5,770 nucleotides of DNA, taken from NCBI GenBank assembly GCA_002293045.1, contig DBCM01000025.1:1-5770 (forward strand). The letters run 5' to 3'. The stretch is from Flavobacteriales bacterium UBA958 (GTDB lineage: Bacteria > Bacteroidota > Bacteroidia > Flavobacteriales_D > Crocinitomicaceae). A model generated the notes under the pieces. The model was not told where the DNA came from. It saw only the letters and a list, made by a program, of their open reading frames with translations, and made no database searches. Made by a program: the position numbers and the translations under genes. This document shows positions 1-5,770 of this stretch, piece by piece (positions within the stretch are counted from its first letter, which is position 1; the number at the start of each line of letters is the position of its first letter).

Positions 1-35
1 CGTCCTTCGGACTACTCAGGGACCCGCACCCTGGG
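1..35. repeat. Probable dispersed intergenic palindromic repeat (partial), downstream of the glycosyltransferase
   Basis: On the plus strand GTCC (2-5) can pair with GGAC (9-12) across a TTC triloop, or with the GGAC at 20-23. CAGGG (17-21) can pair with CCCTG (29-33) across a 7-base loop. The core TTCGGACTACTCAGGGAC resembles, from memory, the TTCGAC...CTCAGGGAC palindromes scattered between genes in many Bacteroidota and other genomes. It lies 15 bases beyond the glycosyltransferase stop, where such elements usually sit, and is cut by the window edge. It could help end the transcript, but no T-run is visible. Membership in a genome-wide family cannot be shown from one copy. Confidence 0.45.
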
Positions 36-49
36 ATAATGTTCGCATC

Positions 50-1009
50 TCAAACCACCAGCTCCCTTCCGCACTTAAAATGGCCTTCGGGGCATTCTTT
101 TTTTCCGTGTAAGCCGCACGGACGGCACGCCAGTCCGGTAACTTCTTTGACCTCCGAATCATCCGATAAGGGACCAAAGCCAAAGTCTGTCACGGTAGAA
201 CAAAAATAGGCCGTTACAGGAGCATTTACCGCCGAAGCGAAATGTAAGGGTCCCGAATCATTTACATGATTTCGAACGGCTCCCTTCATGAGTGCGATCG
301 ATTCCATAAGCGAAAGTTTACCCGCTAAATTCACAGTCCGCCCAGGAATTTGGGTTTTTATGGTTTCGCACAGCGCATGGTCACTTGGCCCCCCCAATAG
401 GTAGATCAGATGATCTTGTTTTTTTGAAAGCTCCACCCATTTCTCTATCGGAAGTTGCTTCGTTTCCCACACCGATGCAGGTGCGAAACACACATACGAT
501 GTTTTCTGATATTCCCTAACGTTTTTCATTGCGTCCTCGCTTGGTACGATAGACGGTTTTACCAAGTGCTTCACACCGAGTGCGGCGATTAAGGTGAAGT
601 TTCGGTCTATTTCATGAATGCCTTTTGAGATGGGATGCGGCAGTTTCAAGGTATAAAATCGGGACAAGGGGTTTTTATCAAACCCTATGGTTTTAGTTTG
701 GCTTAGCACGGCAATGAGTCCGGAAGAAGCAAAGCGATGGAGGTTTACAATGAAGTCATAGCGCGTTGCTCGGTTGGCACGAACGAGTCGTAGGATGTCC
801 CGCCATTTTTTGGATTTATCAAAGGTGAGCACCCGATGTATATTTGGGTGACCAATGACTAGGAGTTCATTTCCTTTTTTTACCAGTAAATCAACCTGCG
901 CCTCAGGGTATTGGGCTTTGATGGAATTAACCACGGAGGTCGCGAGTATGACATCGCCAAGGAAGGCGGTTTGAATAATTAATATGCGCGCATTGTTAGC
1001 GAATAACAT
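50..1009 (-). CDS. Glycosyltransferase family 9 protein, LPS heptosyltransferase II-like
   Basis: This 319-residue GT-B fold enzyme is predicted to transfer a sugar (in characterised relatives, ADP-heptose) to the LPS inner core on the cytoplasmic face of the inner membrane. It opens with a Rossmann strand and the family loop ILIIQTAFLGDVILATSVV (9-27); D19 aligns with the catalytic Asp of WaaC/WaaF. F-A-P-A-S-V-W-E-T-K-Q-L-P (175-187) holds the donor-phosphate Lys (K184). L-L-G-G-P-S-D (204-210) and N-D-S-G-P-L-H-F-A-S-A (250-260, D251) form the donor site. A four-cysteine cluster (C295, C298, C306, C313; C-x2-C-x7-C-P-x5-C) near the end matches the heptosyltransferase II branch. The protein ends six residues after the last Cys, so the usual final helix is missing or very short. 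The actual sugar cannot be told from sequence, so no gene symbol is given. The start overlaps the cargo gene by 14 bases and has a good Shine-Dalgarno site, implying coupled translation. Confidence 0.9.
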   Translation of the reverse strand: MLFANNARILIIQTAFLGDVILATSVVNSIKAQYPEAQVDLLVKKGNELLVIGHPNIHRVLTFDKSKKWRDILRLVRANRATRYDFIVNLHRFASSGLIAVLSQTKTIGFDKNPLSRFYTLKLPHPISKGIHEIDRNFTLIAALGVKHLVKPSIVPSEDAMKNVREYQKTSYVCFAPASVWETKQLPIEKWVELSKKQDHLIYLLGGPSDHALCETIKTQIPGRTVNLAGKLSLMESIALMKGAVRNHVNDSGPLHFASAVNAPVTAYFCSTVTDFGFGPLSDDSEVKEVTGLACRPCGLHGKKECPEGHFKCGRELVV

Positions 1010-4000
1010 AAACCTCTCCTCGTTTGATTAATTGATTCCCTGCGGCATCATAAAATTCCATCACGTAAATGTACATATCGTTTGGCACCAATTCACTCGT
1101 AGATTGTAATCTACCATTCCAACCCATGTTGTAATCCGTGGTTTCAAAGATAATATTGCTCCAACGATTCATAATCGTCATCTTAAACTTGCTCGGGTCG
1201 ATGTTGGTGGCAACAGGCTTGAATACGTTATTGATGCCTTCCGGAAAAATACTGTTTGGAATATAAATGATGGGGGTATAGGTGAGGCAAACCGTATTGC
1301 TCGCGCACCGTTCTTCTATTCCGTAATTGTTGATCAGTTCACGTGCTTCGATGTAGTAGCAGATTTCTCCGGGGTAGGGTCCGGAATCAACACTGTCCTC
1401 GATGCTGTATTGGCCATTAGGAACCGTTTGAATGAGGGTAGCAGAACCATCCGGTTCGATTCGGTATACCTCATACTCGCTCACCCCAACTTCAAAACCA
1501 AGGTAAGGGGTCCAACTGATTACATTGATTTGCGTTTCATCATTGGCTATTCCCGTGGCTAAAATGGTGGTGGCCGCATTGGATGGACTGCCTACGTTAC
1601 CGCAGGTGTCAATGTATTTTGAACGGTAGGTATTGGTTTGATTCATTACATCTGCTTGCGCGTCGGTAAACTGAGCCAAGTTGTTTACAACCGTTGCCGT
1701 TCCGATTGCTGCAAAATTTCCCGGGGTTTCCTCTCGTTCAATTTGCACCTGGTTAATCCCAGCGTTTTGATCCACATAGACCCGCACAGCCACTGAATTC
1801 CCACTTACGCTGGCCGCTTGCAGGTAGTGGAAGTTGGGTTGTCCAGGAAGGGGCACCACAAAGGTATACGGATTTGAAAGGACCGAATTCCCATTGCTTA
1901 GGTTTGCTTGAACATATAGGGTGTAGGTATTTCCGCCAACGACGTCGATGGTGCTGTTCAAGGCATTTGTTGTACCTAGCAATACCAACTGCCCATTTTC
2001 ATACGAATACACCTGATATGAATTTATACTCCACCCGAGGTATGCGGTCCATGCTAAGTCGATGGATTGATCACACGCATTAATGCCGCCGTCTAAGCGG
2101 ATGCTTCCATTTAAGGGAGCTTTTCCCGAGGTTTGGTAGGTGATTGGAACGGCCGTCGTAAAGCAAGAATCAAAGGCTGCCACTGAAAAGGTAAACGGAC
2201 CCGAACCGCTTGGAACATAGGTGTAGGTAGTATTTGCGATTCCCCATACGGTATCGATTTCATACAGCACGTTGTTGGCATCCAAGGTATAAATTACATA
2301 GCCATAGGTGTCTGATTGGCTGTTTTGATTCCACGTAAGCACGATATTTCCACTGGATGGATCAAATCCTACGCCTTGAATGATGGGGATCACTGGCGTA
2401 AGCATGTCTTCAAATTGGTCGCTTGGGGAATTGGATTCAAAGGTGCATCCGCTATGTGGATAGGTGATTTGATAGCTCAATGTCCCGGAGCAGATGCGCA
2501 CGGTGTCTTTATAGAAGGTAGTTCCATACGGAACGCTGTCGTATAAAACCCACGGACCGTTTCCTGTTTGCTGATATATGTGATAATAGCCTCCCAGATT
2601 TATTGCGCTTGGTGCGTTCCATTGCAACAAGGCAGTGCCATTATTGGGGTTGGTTAATTGAAGAACGATGGGGTGTAAGGTGTCGCTGAATCGCGTGATG
2701 CTTCCGTTGCAACCGGAGACTACGCCCAAATAAAAATCTTGATTTGCTTGTGCCGCACCGATCGAAAACGTGGTGGTATTGATGTCGTTGATCGTGGTAA
2801 TTAATCCGTTTTGCAGGGAATACAGCGAATAGGAAACAAAGGTGTTCTGTGGATTTGAAACGGGATTCCAAGAAAGTTCATAATTCCCGTTGGTATAGCT
2901 AATGCAATGTAAGGGTGGTGCAGCGATGATTCCAGGATTCCGCACATTGATTTGTACGGTGGCATAACTTACCTTGGGAACTTGACAATAATTGTCTTGG
3001 GCCTTAAACACAAAAAAGTATGGAACGGTCTCGGCCACAATGCCAAAGGAATTGATGAGGTGGTCGCAATCGGTTTGCCATGTAAAAGGGACGTTTGCTT
3101 GTCCTACTCCGGTGGCTGGCAATCCGGTAGTAAATGCGCAGGGTTCAATGCCACACCCGGTGGCAGTGGTGAAATTGGTTCCGAACATGGGGCCCGTTGC
3201 ACTGATGCTCACGGATTGTGCTGCACCATTCTGAAGGAATCCATTATCTGAGGCCAACACATTGAAATTAACCAAGGTACCTGCATCTACGGTAGTGACA
3301 AATGACCCACTGAATGGGGGCGTGAATTGCGGGGCATTATTGGGTTGACAAGGTACCACGACAAGTTGCATTTCTCGCTCCACCTCTGAAATTAATTGTC
3401 CTAGGCGGTAGGAGTACACCTTGATCTTAACTACGAAATTCCCTTGAAGGGTGGACGTAAAGGTTAGTTCCCCGTTTTGAGGGTTGAGCTGTGCCGGAAT
3501 ACTTCCAGGGCTAATGGTCGCGGAGGGGGTAGGGGATTGGTAGGTAAATCCGAGGTCGAAAGGCACCGGAGCTGGATTTACAGGAGGATTGAAACTCCCT
3601 TGTGGAAAATGGTTGAGGGGTGCGCTGAATTCAAAGCGCAATGAATCCATGTCTGGATCTATGGCGTTCATGTTGTACACAAAGGGATCACCAACGCAGC
3701 TCACAAAATATGGCGCTTGAAGGAATTGTGGCGCGTTGTCTTGACAGCCTGATTGTCCGCCGATGGCGAATATAGTGGCTGAGATGGTCATGCCATAAGT
3801 GGAGGGATTGGTGAGGTTGGTAATGGCATTCGATCGTGCGAAATTCTCGTAGGTAAAAATCCATCCTTGAGCGGGTGGGGTACCTGGAAGCATGATTTCA
3901 GTCGACCGATAAATGACTTTTTCAGTTGCGCCGATTCCGTTGCCGCCATTGGACCCAGTCCCACAGTCCAAAGGTTGCGGTCCGCCGGAAACTTGGGTAC

Positions 4001-4250
4001 AGCTTGGTGAAATATCGGTGCGTGAGATATAATTCACCGTGATGTTCGTTACGCTTGGGTGGTTCCACACGCGGAGATTTTCAGACAACACATTGACCTC
4101 AGCCCCGTTACAGTCGCGGTAAAACACCAATTCAAAGAGGTATCCGCCGTTTCCACCGCATTTCCACGTGATTTCTCCACCCATCACATGCGAAGCAAAG
4201 GATAGATTAAATCCGAAAAGAAATAAACTGAAAAGTATGAAATATCTCAT
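996..4250 (-). CDS. Exported multidomain protein with T9SS type B (gliding motility-associated) C-terminal sorting domain
   Basis: This 1084-residue exported protein has four visible parts. First, a signal peptide (1-19, F/L-rich core, probable cleavage at S-F-A|S). Second, an N-terminal module (20-300) opening S-H-V-M-G-G-E-I-T-W-K-C, with a Y-R-D-C motif and a cadherin/PKD-like A-I-D-P-D-M-D-S-L-R-F motif near 196-206; a related module follows (301-438) with a D-N-Y-C-Q-V-P motif. Third, about six FN3-like beta units between 440 and 992, judged from repeated L-x-W, Y-x-V-Y and T-x-Y patterns. Fourth, a CHU_C/T9SS type B sorting domain (about 996-1084). It has 21 cysteines, all after the signal peptide, suggesting disulfides outside the cytoplasm. 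The family is exported by Sec and then the type IX system to the surface or medium; its ligand is unknown, and adhesion or matrix binding is only a guess. The start at 4250 puts the signal peptide at the N-terminus; the frame is open to 4328, but an upstream start would bury it and overlap the M16 gene. Confidence 0.9.
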   Translation of the reverse strand: MRYFILFSLFLFGFNLSFASHVMGGEITWKCGGNGGYLFELVFYRDCNGAEVNVLSENLRVWNHPSVTNITVNYISRTDISPSCTQVSGGPQPLDCGTGSNGGNGIGATEKVIYRSTEIMLPGTPPAQGWIFTYENFARSNAITNLTNPSTYGMTISATIFAIGGQSGCQDNAPQFLQAPYFVSCVGDPFVYNMNAIDPDMDSLRFEFSAPLNHFPQGSFNPPVNPAPVPFDLGFTYQSPTPSATISPGSIPAQLNPQNGELTFTSTLQGNFVVKIKVYSYRLGQLISEVEREMQLVVVPCQPNNAPQFTPPFSGSFVTTVDAGTLVNFNVLASDNGFLQNGAAQSVSISATGPMFGTNFTTATGCGIEPCAFTTGLPATGVGQANVPFTWQTDCDHLINSFGIVAETVPYFFVFKAQDNYCQVPKVSYATVQINVRNPGIIAAPPLHCISYTNGNYELSWNPVSNPQNTFVSYSLYSLQNGLITTINDINTTTFSIGAAQANQDFYLGVVSGCNGSITRFSDTLHPIVLQLTNPNNGTALLQWNAPSAINLGGYYHIYQQTGNGPWVLYDSVPYGTTFYKDTVRICSGTLSYQITYPHSGCTFESNSPSDQFEDMLTPVIPIIQGVGFDPSSGNIVLTWNQNSQSDTYGYVIYTLDANNVLYEIDTVWGIANTTYTYVPSGSGPFTFSVAAFDSCFTTAVPITYQTSGKAPLNGSIRLDGGINACDQSIDLAWTAYLGWSINSYQVYSYENGQLVLLGTTNALNSTIDVVGGNTYTLYVQANLSNGNSVLSNPYTFVVPLPGQPNFHYLQAASVSGNSVAVRVYVDQNAGINQVQIEREETPGNFAAIGTATVVNNLAQFTDAQADVMNQTNTYRSKYIDTCGNVGSPSNAATTILATGIANDETQINVISWTPYLGFEVGVSEYEVYRIEPDGSATLIQTVPNGQYSIEDSVDSGPYPGEICYYIEARELINNYGIEERCASNTVCLTYTPIIYIPNSIFPEGINNVFKPVATNIDPSKFKMTIMNRWSNIIFETTDYNMGWNGRLQSTSELVPNDMYIYVMEFYDAAGNQLIKRGEVYVIR
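999..1265 (-). other. C-terminal T9SS type B sorting domain (CHU_C, gliding motility-associated)
   Basis: Residues about 996-1084 of the cargo protein show the family landmarks in order: I-P-N-S-I-F-P-E-G-I-N-N-V-F-K-P (996-1011), M-N-R-W-S-N-I-I-F-E-T (1027-1037), G-W-N-G-R (1043-1047), N-D-M-Y-I-Y-V-M-E-F-Y-D (1057-1068) and the final K-R-G-E-V-Y-V-I-R. The common T-P-N-G-D-G-x-N-D loop is replaced by F-P-E-G-I-N-N, a divergent form. In Bacteroidota this domain directs export by the type IX system, usually together with PorP/SprF-family partners, none of which are encoded here. Confidence 0.88.
1013..1020 (-). promoter_or_regulatory. Shine-Dalgarno site for the glycosyltransferase, inside the cargo gene
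   Basis: The minus strand reads AGGAGAGG at 1020-1013, followed by TTT and the ATG at 1009-1007. The AGGAG core sits six bases from the start codon, a near-ideal spacing. The same bases encode the conserved K-R-G-E-V tail of the sorting domain in another frame. It supports the chosen start and suggests initiation by ribosomes finishing the upstream gene. The other internal starts in this window have no comparable site. Confidence 0.65.
4194..4250 (-). other. Sec signal peptide coding segment of the T9SS cargo
   Basis: Residues 1-19 read M-R-Y followed by a hydrophobic core rich in Phe and Leu, ending L-S-F-A before S-H-V-M-G-G. A single Arg is the only charge before the core. The S-x-A pattern at 17-19 fits signal peptidase I, and there is no lipobox cysteine, so this is not a lipoprotein. 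This segment decides the start codon of the gene. Confidence 0.8.
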
Positions 4251-4311
4251 GCGCGCGTGTGGGAACGTATTGTGCTCAAGAAAATTGTACGCGACTAATG
4301 GAAAGAAGTTG
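4251..4311 (-). other. 61-base spacer between the M16-like gene and the T9SS cargo gene
   Basis: This is the only real gap between genes in the window. It contains no clear Bacteroidota-type promoter (TTG plus TAnnTTTG), no hairpin followed by a T-run and no Shine-Dalgarno site; the bases just before the ATG are an alternating GCGCGC tract. Readthrough transcription from the M16 genes is the simplest reading, though a weak promoter cannot be excluded. Confidence 0.5.
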
Positions 4312-5577
4312 CTATCCTGCGGTAACAATCAACAGTTCTTCTGAATTTAAGTGAATTGAAGCAGTTTCCATGATTTCCGTTGAGGTAATTCCTTCTATGG
4401 TGCGCAAGGCATTTTGATAGAAGGTGTAATCCAGTCCTCTGATTTCTGCCATTGAAAATAAATCCATCATGGCAAAGGGACCATCGGCGCTTCGAAGGAA
4501 TTGACCGGATAAATAATTCTTCACCAAGCTTAATTCGTCCTGGGGAACTAATTCAGTGCGCATGCGTTCGATTTCTAGCTTAATTTGTACTAAGGTGTCG
4601 GCTAAAAATTCATTCCCAACTTCCGTCGCAATGACAAAATATCCGTTGGATTGATTCTCCCCAAGATAACTGCCGATGCCATACGTATATCCTTTGTCCT
4701 CTCGAATATTCGACATCAAACGACTTCCGAAGTATTCGCCCAAGATCGTATTAACCACCGTCATTTTATGGTAATCTGGATGAGATCGGTCAAACAGTAT
4801 TTTACCCATTCGAATGCCCGTTTGTACCGCATCCGCTTTCTTAACTTGAATGCGTTCGGATGTTGGCGAGTAGCACACATTTTCTGGCGGATTAACGGCA
4901 TTGCTCCAACGTCCGAAATACGTCAAAATAGTTTCTAATTGCGCCGGGCTTGGATTTCCAACCCAATTGATTTTTCGCAGTCCTTTTTTAAAATATGTTT
5001 CAAAAAATGCTTGGATGTCAGTTCGAGTAACCCCATCAAAGTCGCCGGGTTGATTAATTCTACCGTAGGGTGTTCCCTTAAACAGCTGTTGTTGGAAAGC
5101 TCGTTGCGCTAGGGTGCTTACTTTTTCTAGAGACACCATCAAGTTTTGTTTTCGCTCGGCTTTCAGTTGTATCAATTCGCTTTCTGGAAAGTTGGCATGG
5201 TACAATGATTTCTCAATAAGTTGAACCAATTGATCCATGGATTCATTCAGCCCGAATATGTTTAGGTAGGCATAATCAGCGCTTACACTCGCATTGAAGT
5301 ACCCTCCGTGGTCATCAATCATGTCGTTGATTTCTGCCATACTTTTGTCGGCGGTACCTGCTAAAAGCATCCCTGTGGTTAATCCAGCTACTGGCTTTTC
5401 ATGATACATAGACCCTGCGTCAAAAATCAATTCCAATTTAACGGCTTCACTGGTTTCATTGCGCATCAAATACACGGGAACACCCGCCGGTGTGAAGTGG
5501 CGTTCCGGATCAATGTAATTAATCTCATTAGATAGGGAAACTGAAGGAGCCTGCGAACGGTTTATAGTTTCTGTCAT
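4312..5577 (-). CDS. M16 family peptidase-like protein, probable non-catalytic subunit
   Basis: This 421-residue protein has the usual size of a single M16B subunit. The N-terminal half holds the family strand and helix pattern: LELIFDAGSMYHEKPVAGL at about 48-66, then M-L-L-A-G-T-A-D-K-S (70-79), then D-D-H-G-G-Y-F-N-A-S (88-97). Where active subunits have HxxEH, this one reads GLTTGMLL (65-72), so the zinc ligands and catalytic Glu are absent. The C-terminal half keeps the conserved G-S-R-L-M-S-N-I-R-E-D-K-G-Y-T-Y-G-I stretch (284-301), including the Arg and Tyr (R292, Y299) that in heterodimeric M16 enzymes the non-zinc subunit is known to supply for substrate binding. It therefore probably pairs with the upstream M16 protein. 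No signal peptide or membrane segment is visible. The ATG at 5577-5575 was chosen because it follows the upstream stop by one base; the same frame stays open to 5709, but that extension lies inside the upstream gene and encodes a basic, non-family sequence. No clear Shine-Dalgarno site precedes the start, so coupling to upstream translation is likely. Confidence 0.9.
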   Translation of the reverse strand: MTETINRSQAPSVSLSNEINYIDPERHFTPAGVPVYLMRNETSEAVKLELIFDAGSMYHEKPVAGLTTGMLLAGTADKSMAEINDMIDDHGGYFNASVSADYAYLNIFGLNESMDQLVQLIEKSLYHANFPESELIQLKAERKQNLMVSLEKVSTLAQRAFQQQLFKGTPYGRINQPGDFDGVTRTDIQAFFETYFKKGLRKINWVGNPSPAQLETILTYFGRWSNAVNPPENVCYSPTSERIQVKKADAVQTGIRMGKILFDRSHPDYHKMTVVNTILGEYFGSRLMSNIREDKGYTYGIGSYLGENQSNGYFVIATEVGNEFLADTLVQIKLEIERMRTELVPQDELSLVKNYLSGQFLRSADGPFAMMDLFSMAEIRGLDYTFYQNALRTIEGITSTEIMETASIHLNSEELLIVTAG

Positions 5578-5578
5578 G

Positions 5579-5770
5579 TTAGTTGGTTTCAGATTCAATG
5601 TATAATCGGGAGCAATTGTTCGGGTTGAAGAGCGTTTTGGCGTAGTCTTGTAAATGGTTTGCTTCGATGGCATTGTAGATCGCTTCCTCTTCGTTGATTC
5701 CCTGCGCATCTCCTAGTAATTCGAAGAACGAAAGATTCATCGCCCGGTTTAATAGTCCTTGCTCTTGAAA
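5579..5770 (-). CDS. M16 family zinc peptidase, C-terminal end (partial, cut by right window edge)
   Basis: The reverse strand is open from the window edge to a TAA at 5579-5581, giving the last 63 residues of a protein whose start lies outside the window. The visible part begins FQEQGLLNRAMNLSFFELLG and ends in a segment with FNPNNCSRLYIESE. This matches the usual C-terminal end of bacterial M16 (insulinase/processing-peptidase-like) proteins: an R-A-M-N-L-x-F-F-E-L-L-G-D helix, a run of acidic residues before a further helix, then an F-x-P-x-N-C-S-x-L-Y beta strand. The stop is one base from the start of a second M16-type gene, the classic tandem arrangement for heterodimeric M16B peptidases. 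This subunit is expected to carry the HxxEH zinc site, because the downstream partner lacks it, but that region is not in the window, so catalytic competence is inferred. It was identified by direct translation; being start-less and short, it is easily overlooked. Confidence 0.85.
   Translation of the reverse strand, partial: FQEQGLLNRAMNLSFFELLGDAQGINEEEAIYNAIEANHLQDYAKTLFNPNNCSRLYIESETN

Noticed and set aside
1..39. End of a convergent plus-strand gene stopping at TAA 37-39
   Set aside because: Only 12 codons are visible, no family is recognised, and the stretch is better explained by the palindromic repeat. It cannot be excluded without the left flank.
17..48. Ten-codon minus-strand ORF starting ATG at 48-46, just after the glycosyltransferase stop
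   Set aside because: It is very short, resembles nothing known and lies over the palindromes; chance occurrence.
1..60. tRNA-like gene on the plus strand (5-bp stem with 7-base loop, then GTTCGCATC and CCACCA)
   Set aside because: The putative T-stem (TAATG against CTCAA) does not pair beyond its ends, the anticodon-like loop lacks T at position 33, and there is no matching acceptor stem.
2641..2871. 76-codon minus-strand open frame overlapping the cargo gene in another frame
   Set aside because: It is an out-of-frame reading of the FN3-like region; the cargo frame is continuous and family-like across it, so there is no frameshift.
1874..3251. Several plus-strand open frames of 69-99 codons antisense to the cargo gene
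   Set aside because: Their composition is what is expected from reading a real gene backwards; no start signals or recognisable domains, and the opposite strand is convincingly coding throughout.
4251..4311. Promoter for the cargo gene
   Set aside because: I looked for a TTG/TAnnTTTG pair and for a sigma-70-like pair and found no convincing match at sensible spacing.
4251..4328. N-terminal extension of the T9SS cargo to an ATG at 4328
   Set aside because: It would put 26 residues before a clear signal peptide and overlap the M16-like gene by 17 bases.
4651..4938. 95-codon plus-strand open frame antisense to the M16-like gene
   Set aside because: It lies over the conserved C-terminal part of a real M16-like protein and has no recognisable features of its own.
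5578..5709. N-terminal extension of the second M16 protein to an ATG at 5709
   Set aside because: It lies wholly within the coding region of the upstream M16 gene in another frame and encodes a basic, low-quality sequence with no family similarity.

Overview
The window reads as a compact piece of a Bacteroidota chromosome, most likely Flavobacteriales or a related order. The main evidence is a long secreted protein that ends in a gliding-motility/type IX secretion (T9SS type B, CHU_C) sorting domain and opens with an S-H-V-M-G-G-E-I start after its signal peptide, a style typical of this phylum. Base composition looks moderate and even, and nothing marks the genes as recently acquired.

All recognised genes lie on the minus strand, so transcription runs from high to low coordinates. 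In order: (1) the last 63 codons of an M16 peptidase, cut by the right edge (5579-5770); (2) a second, complete M16-type protein starting one base after the first stops (4312-5577), which lacks the HxxEH zinc site and is probably the non-catalytic partner; (3) after 61 bases, a 1084-residue exported multidomain protein with a C-terminal T9SS type B sorting domain (996-4250); (4) overlapping it by 14 bases, a family 9 glycosyltransferase resembling LPS heptosyltransferase II (50-1009). The last 49 bases (1-49) look intergenic and hold short palindromes resembling a widespread dispersed intergenic repeat.

The tight spacing suggests one transcription unit, although no promoter can be identified inside the window. 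The genes share an envelope theme: an M16 peptidase pair, a surface or secreted T9SS cargo, and a sugar transferase for LPS or another surface glycan. A functional link between the cargo and the glycosyltransferase is inference from position only. I see no CRISPR array, RNA gene, transposon, toxin-antitoxin pair or recognisable defence system. Most of the window is ordinary Bacteroidota core or envelope gene content; the points worth checking are the split M16 pair, the arrangement of the cargo/glycosyltransferase junction and the repeat at the left edge.
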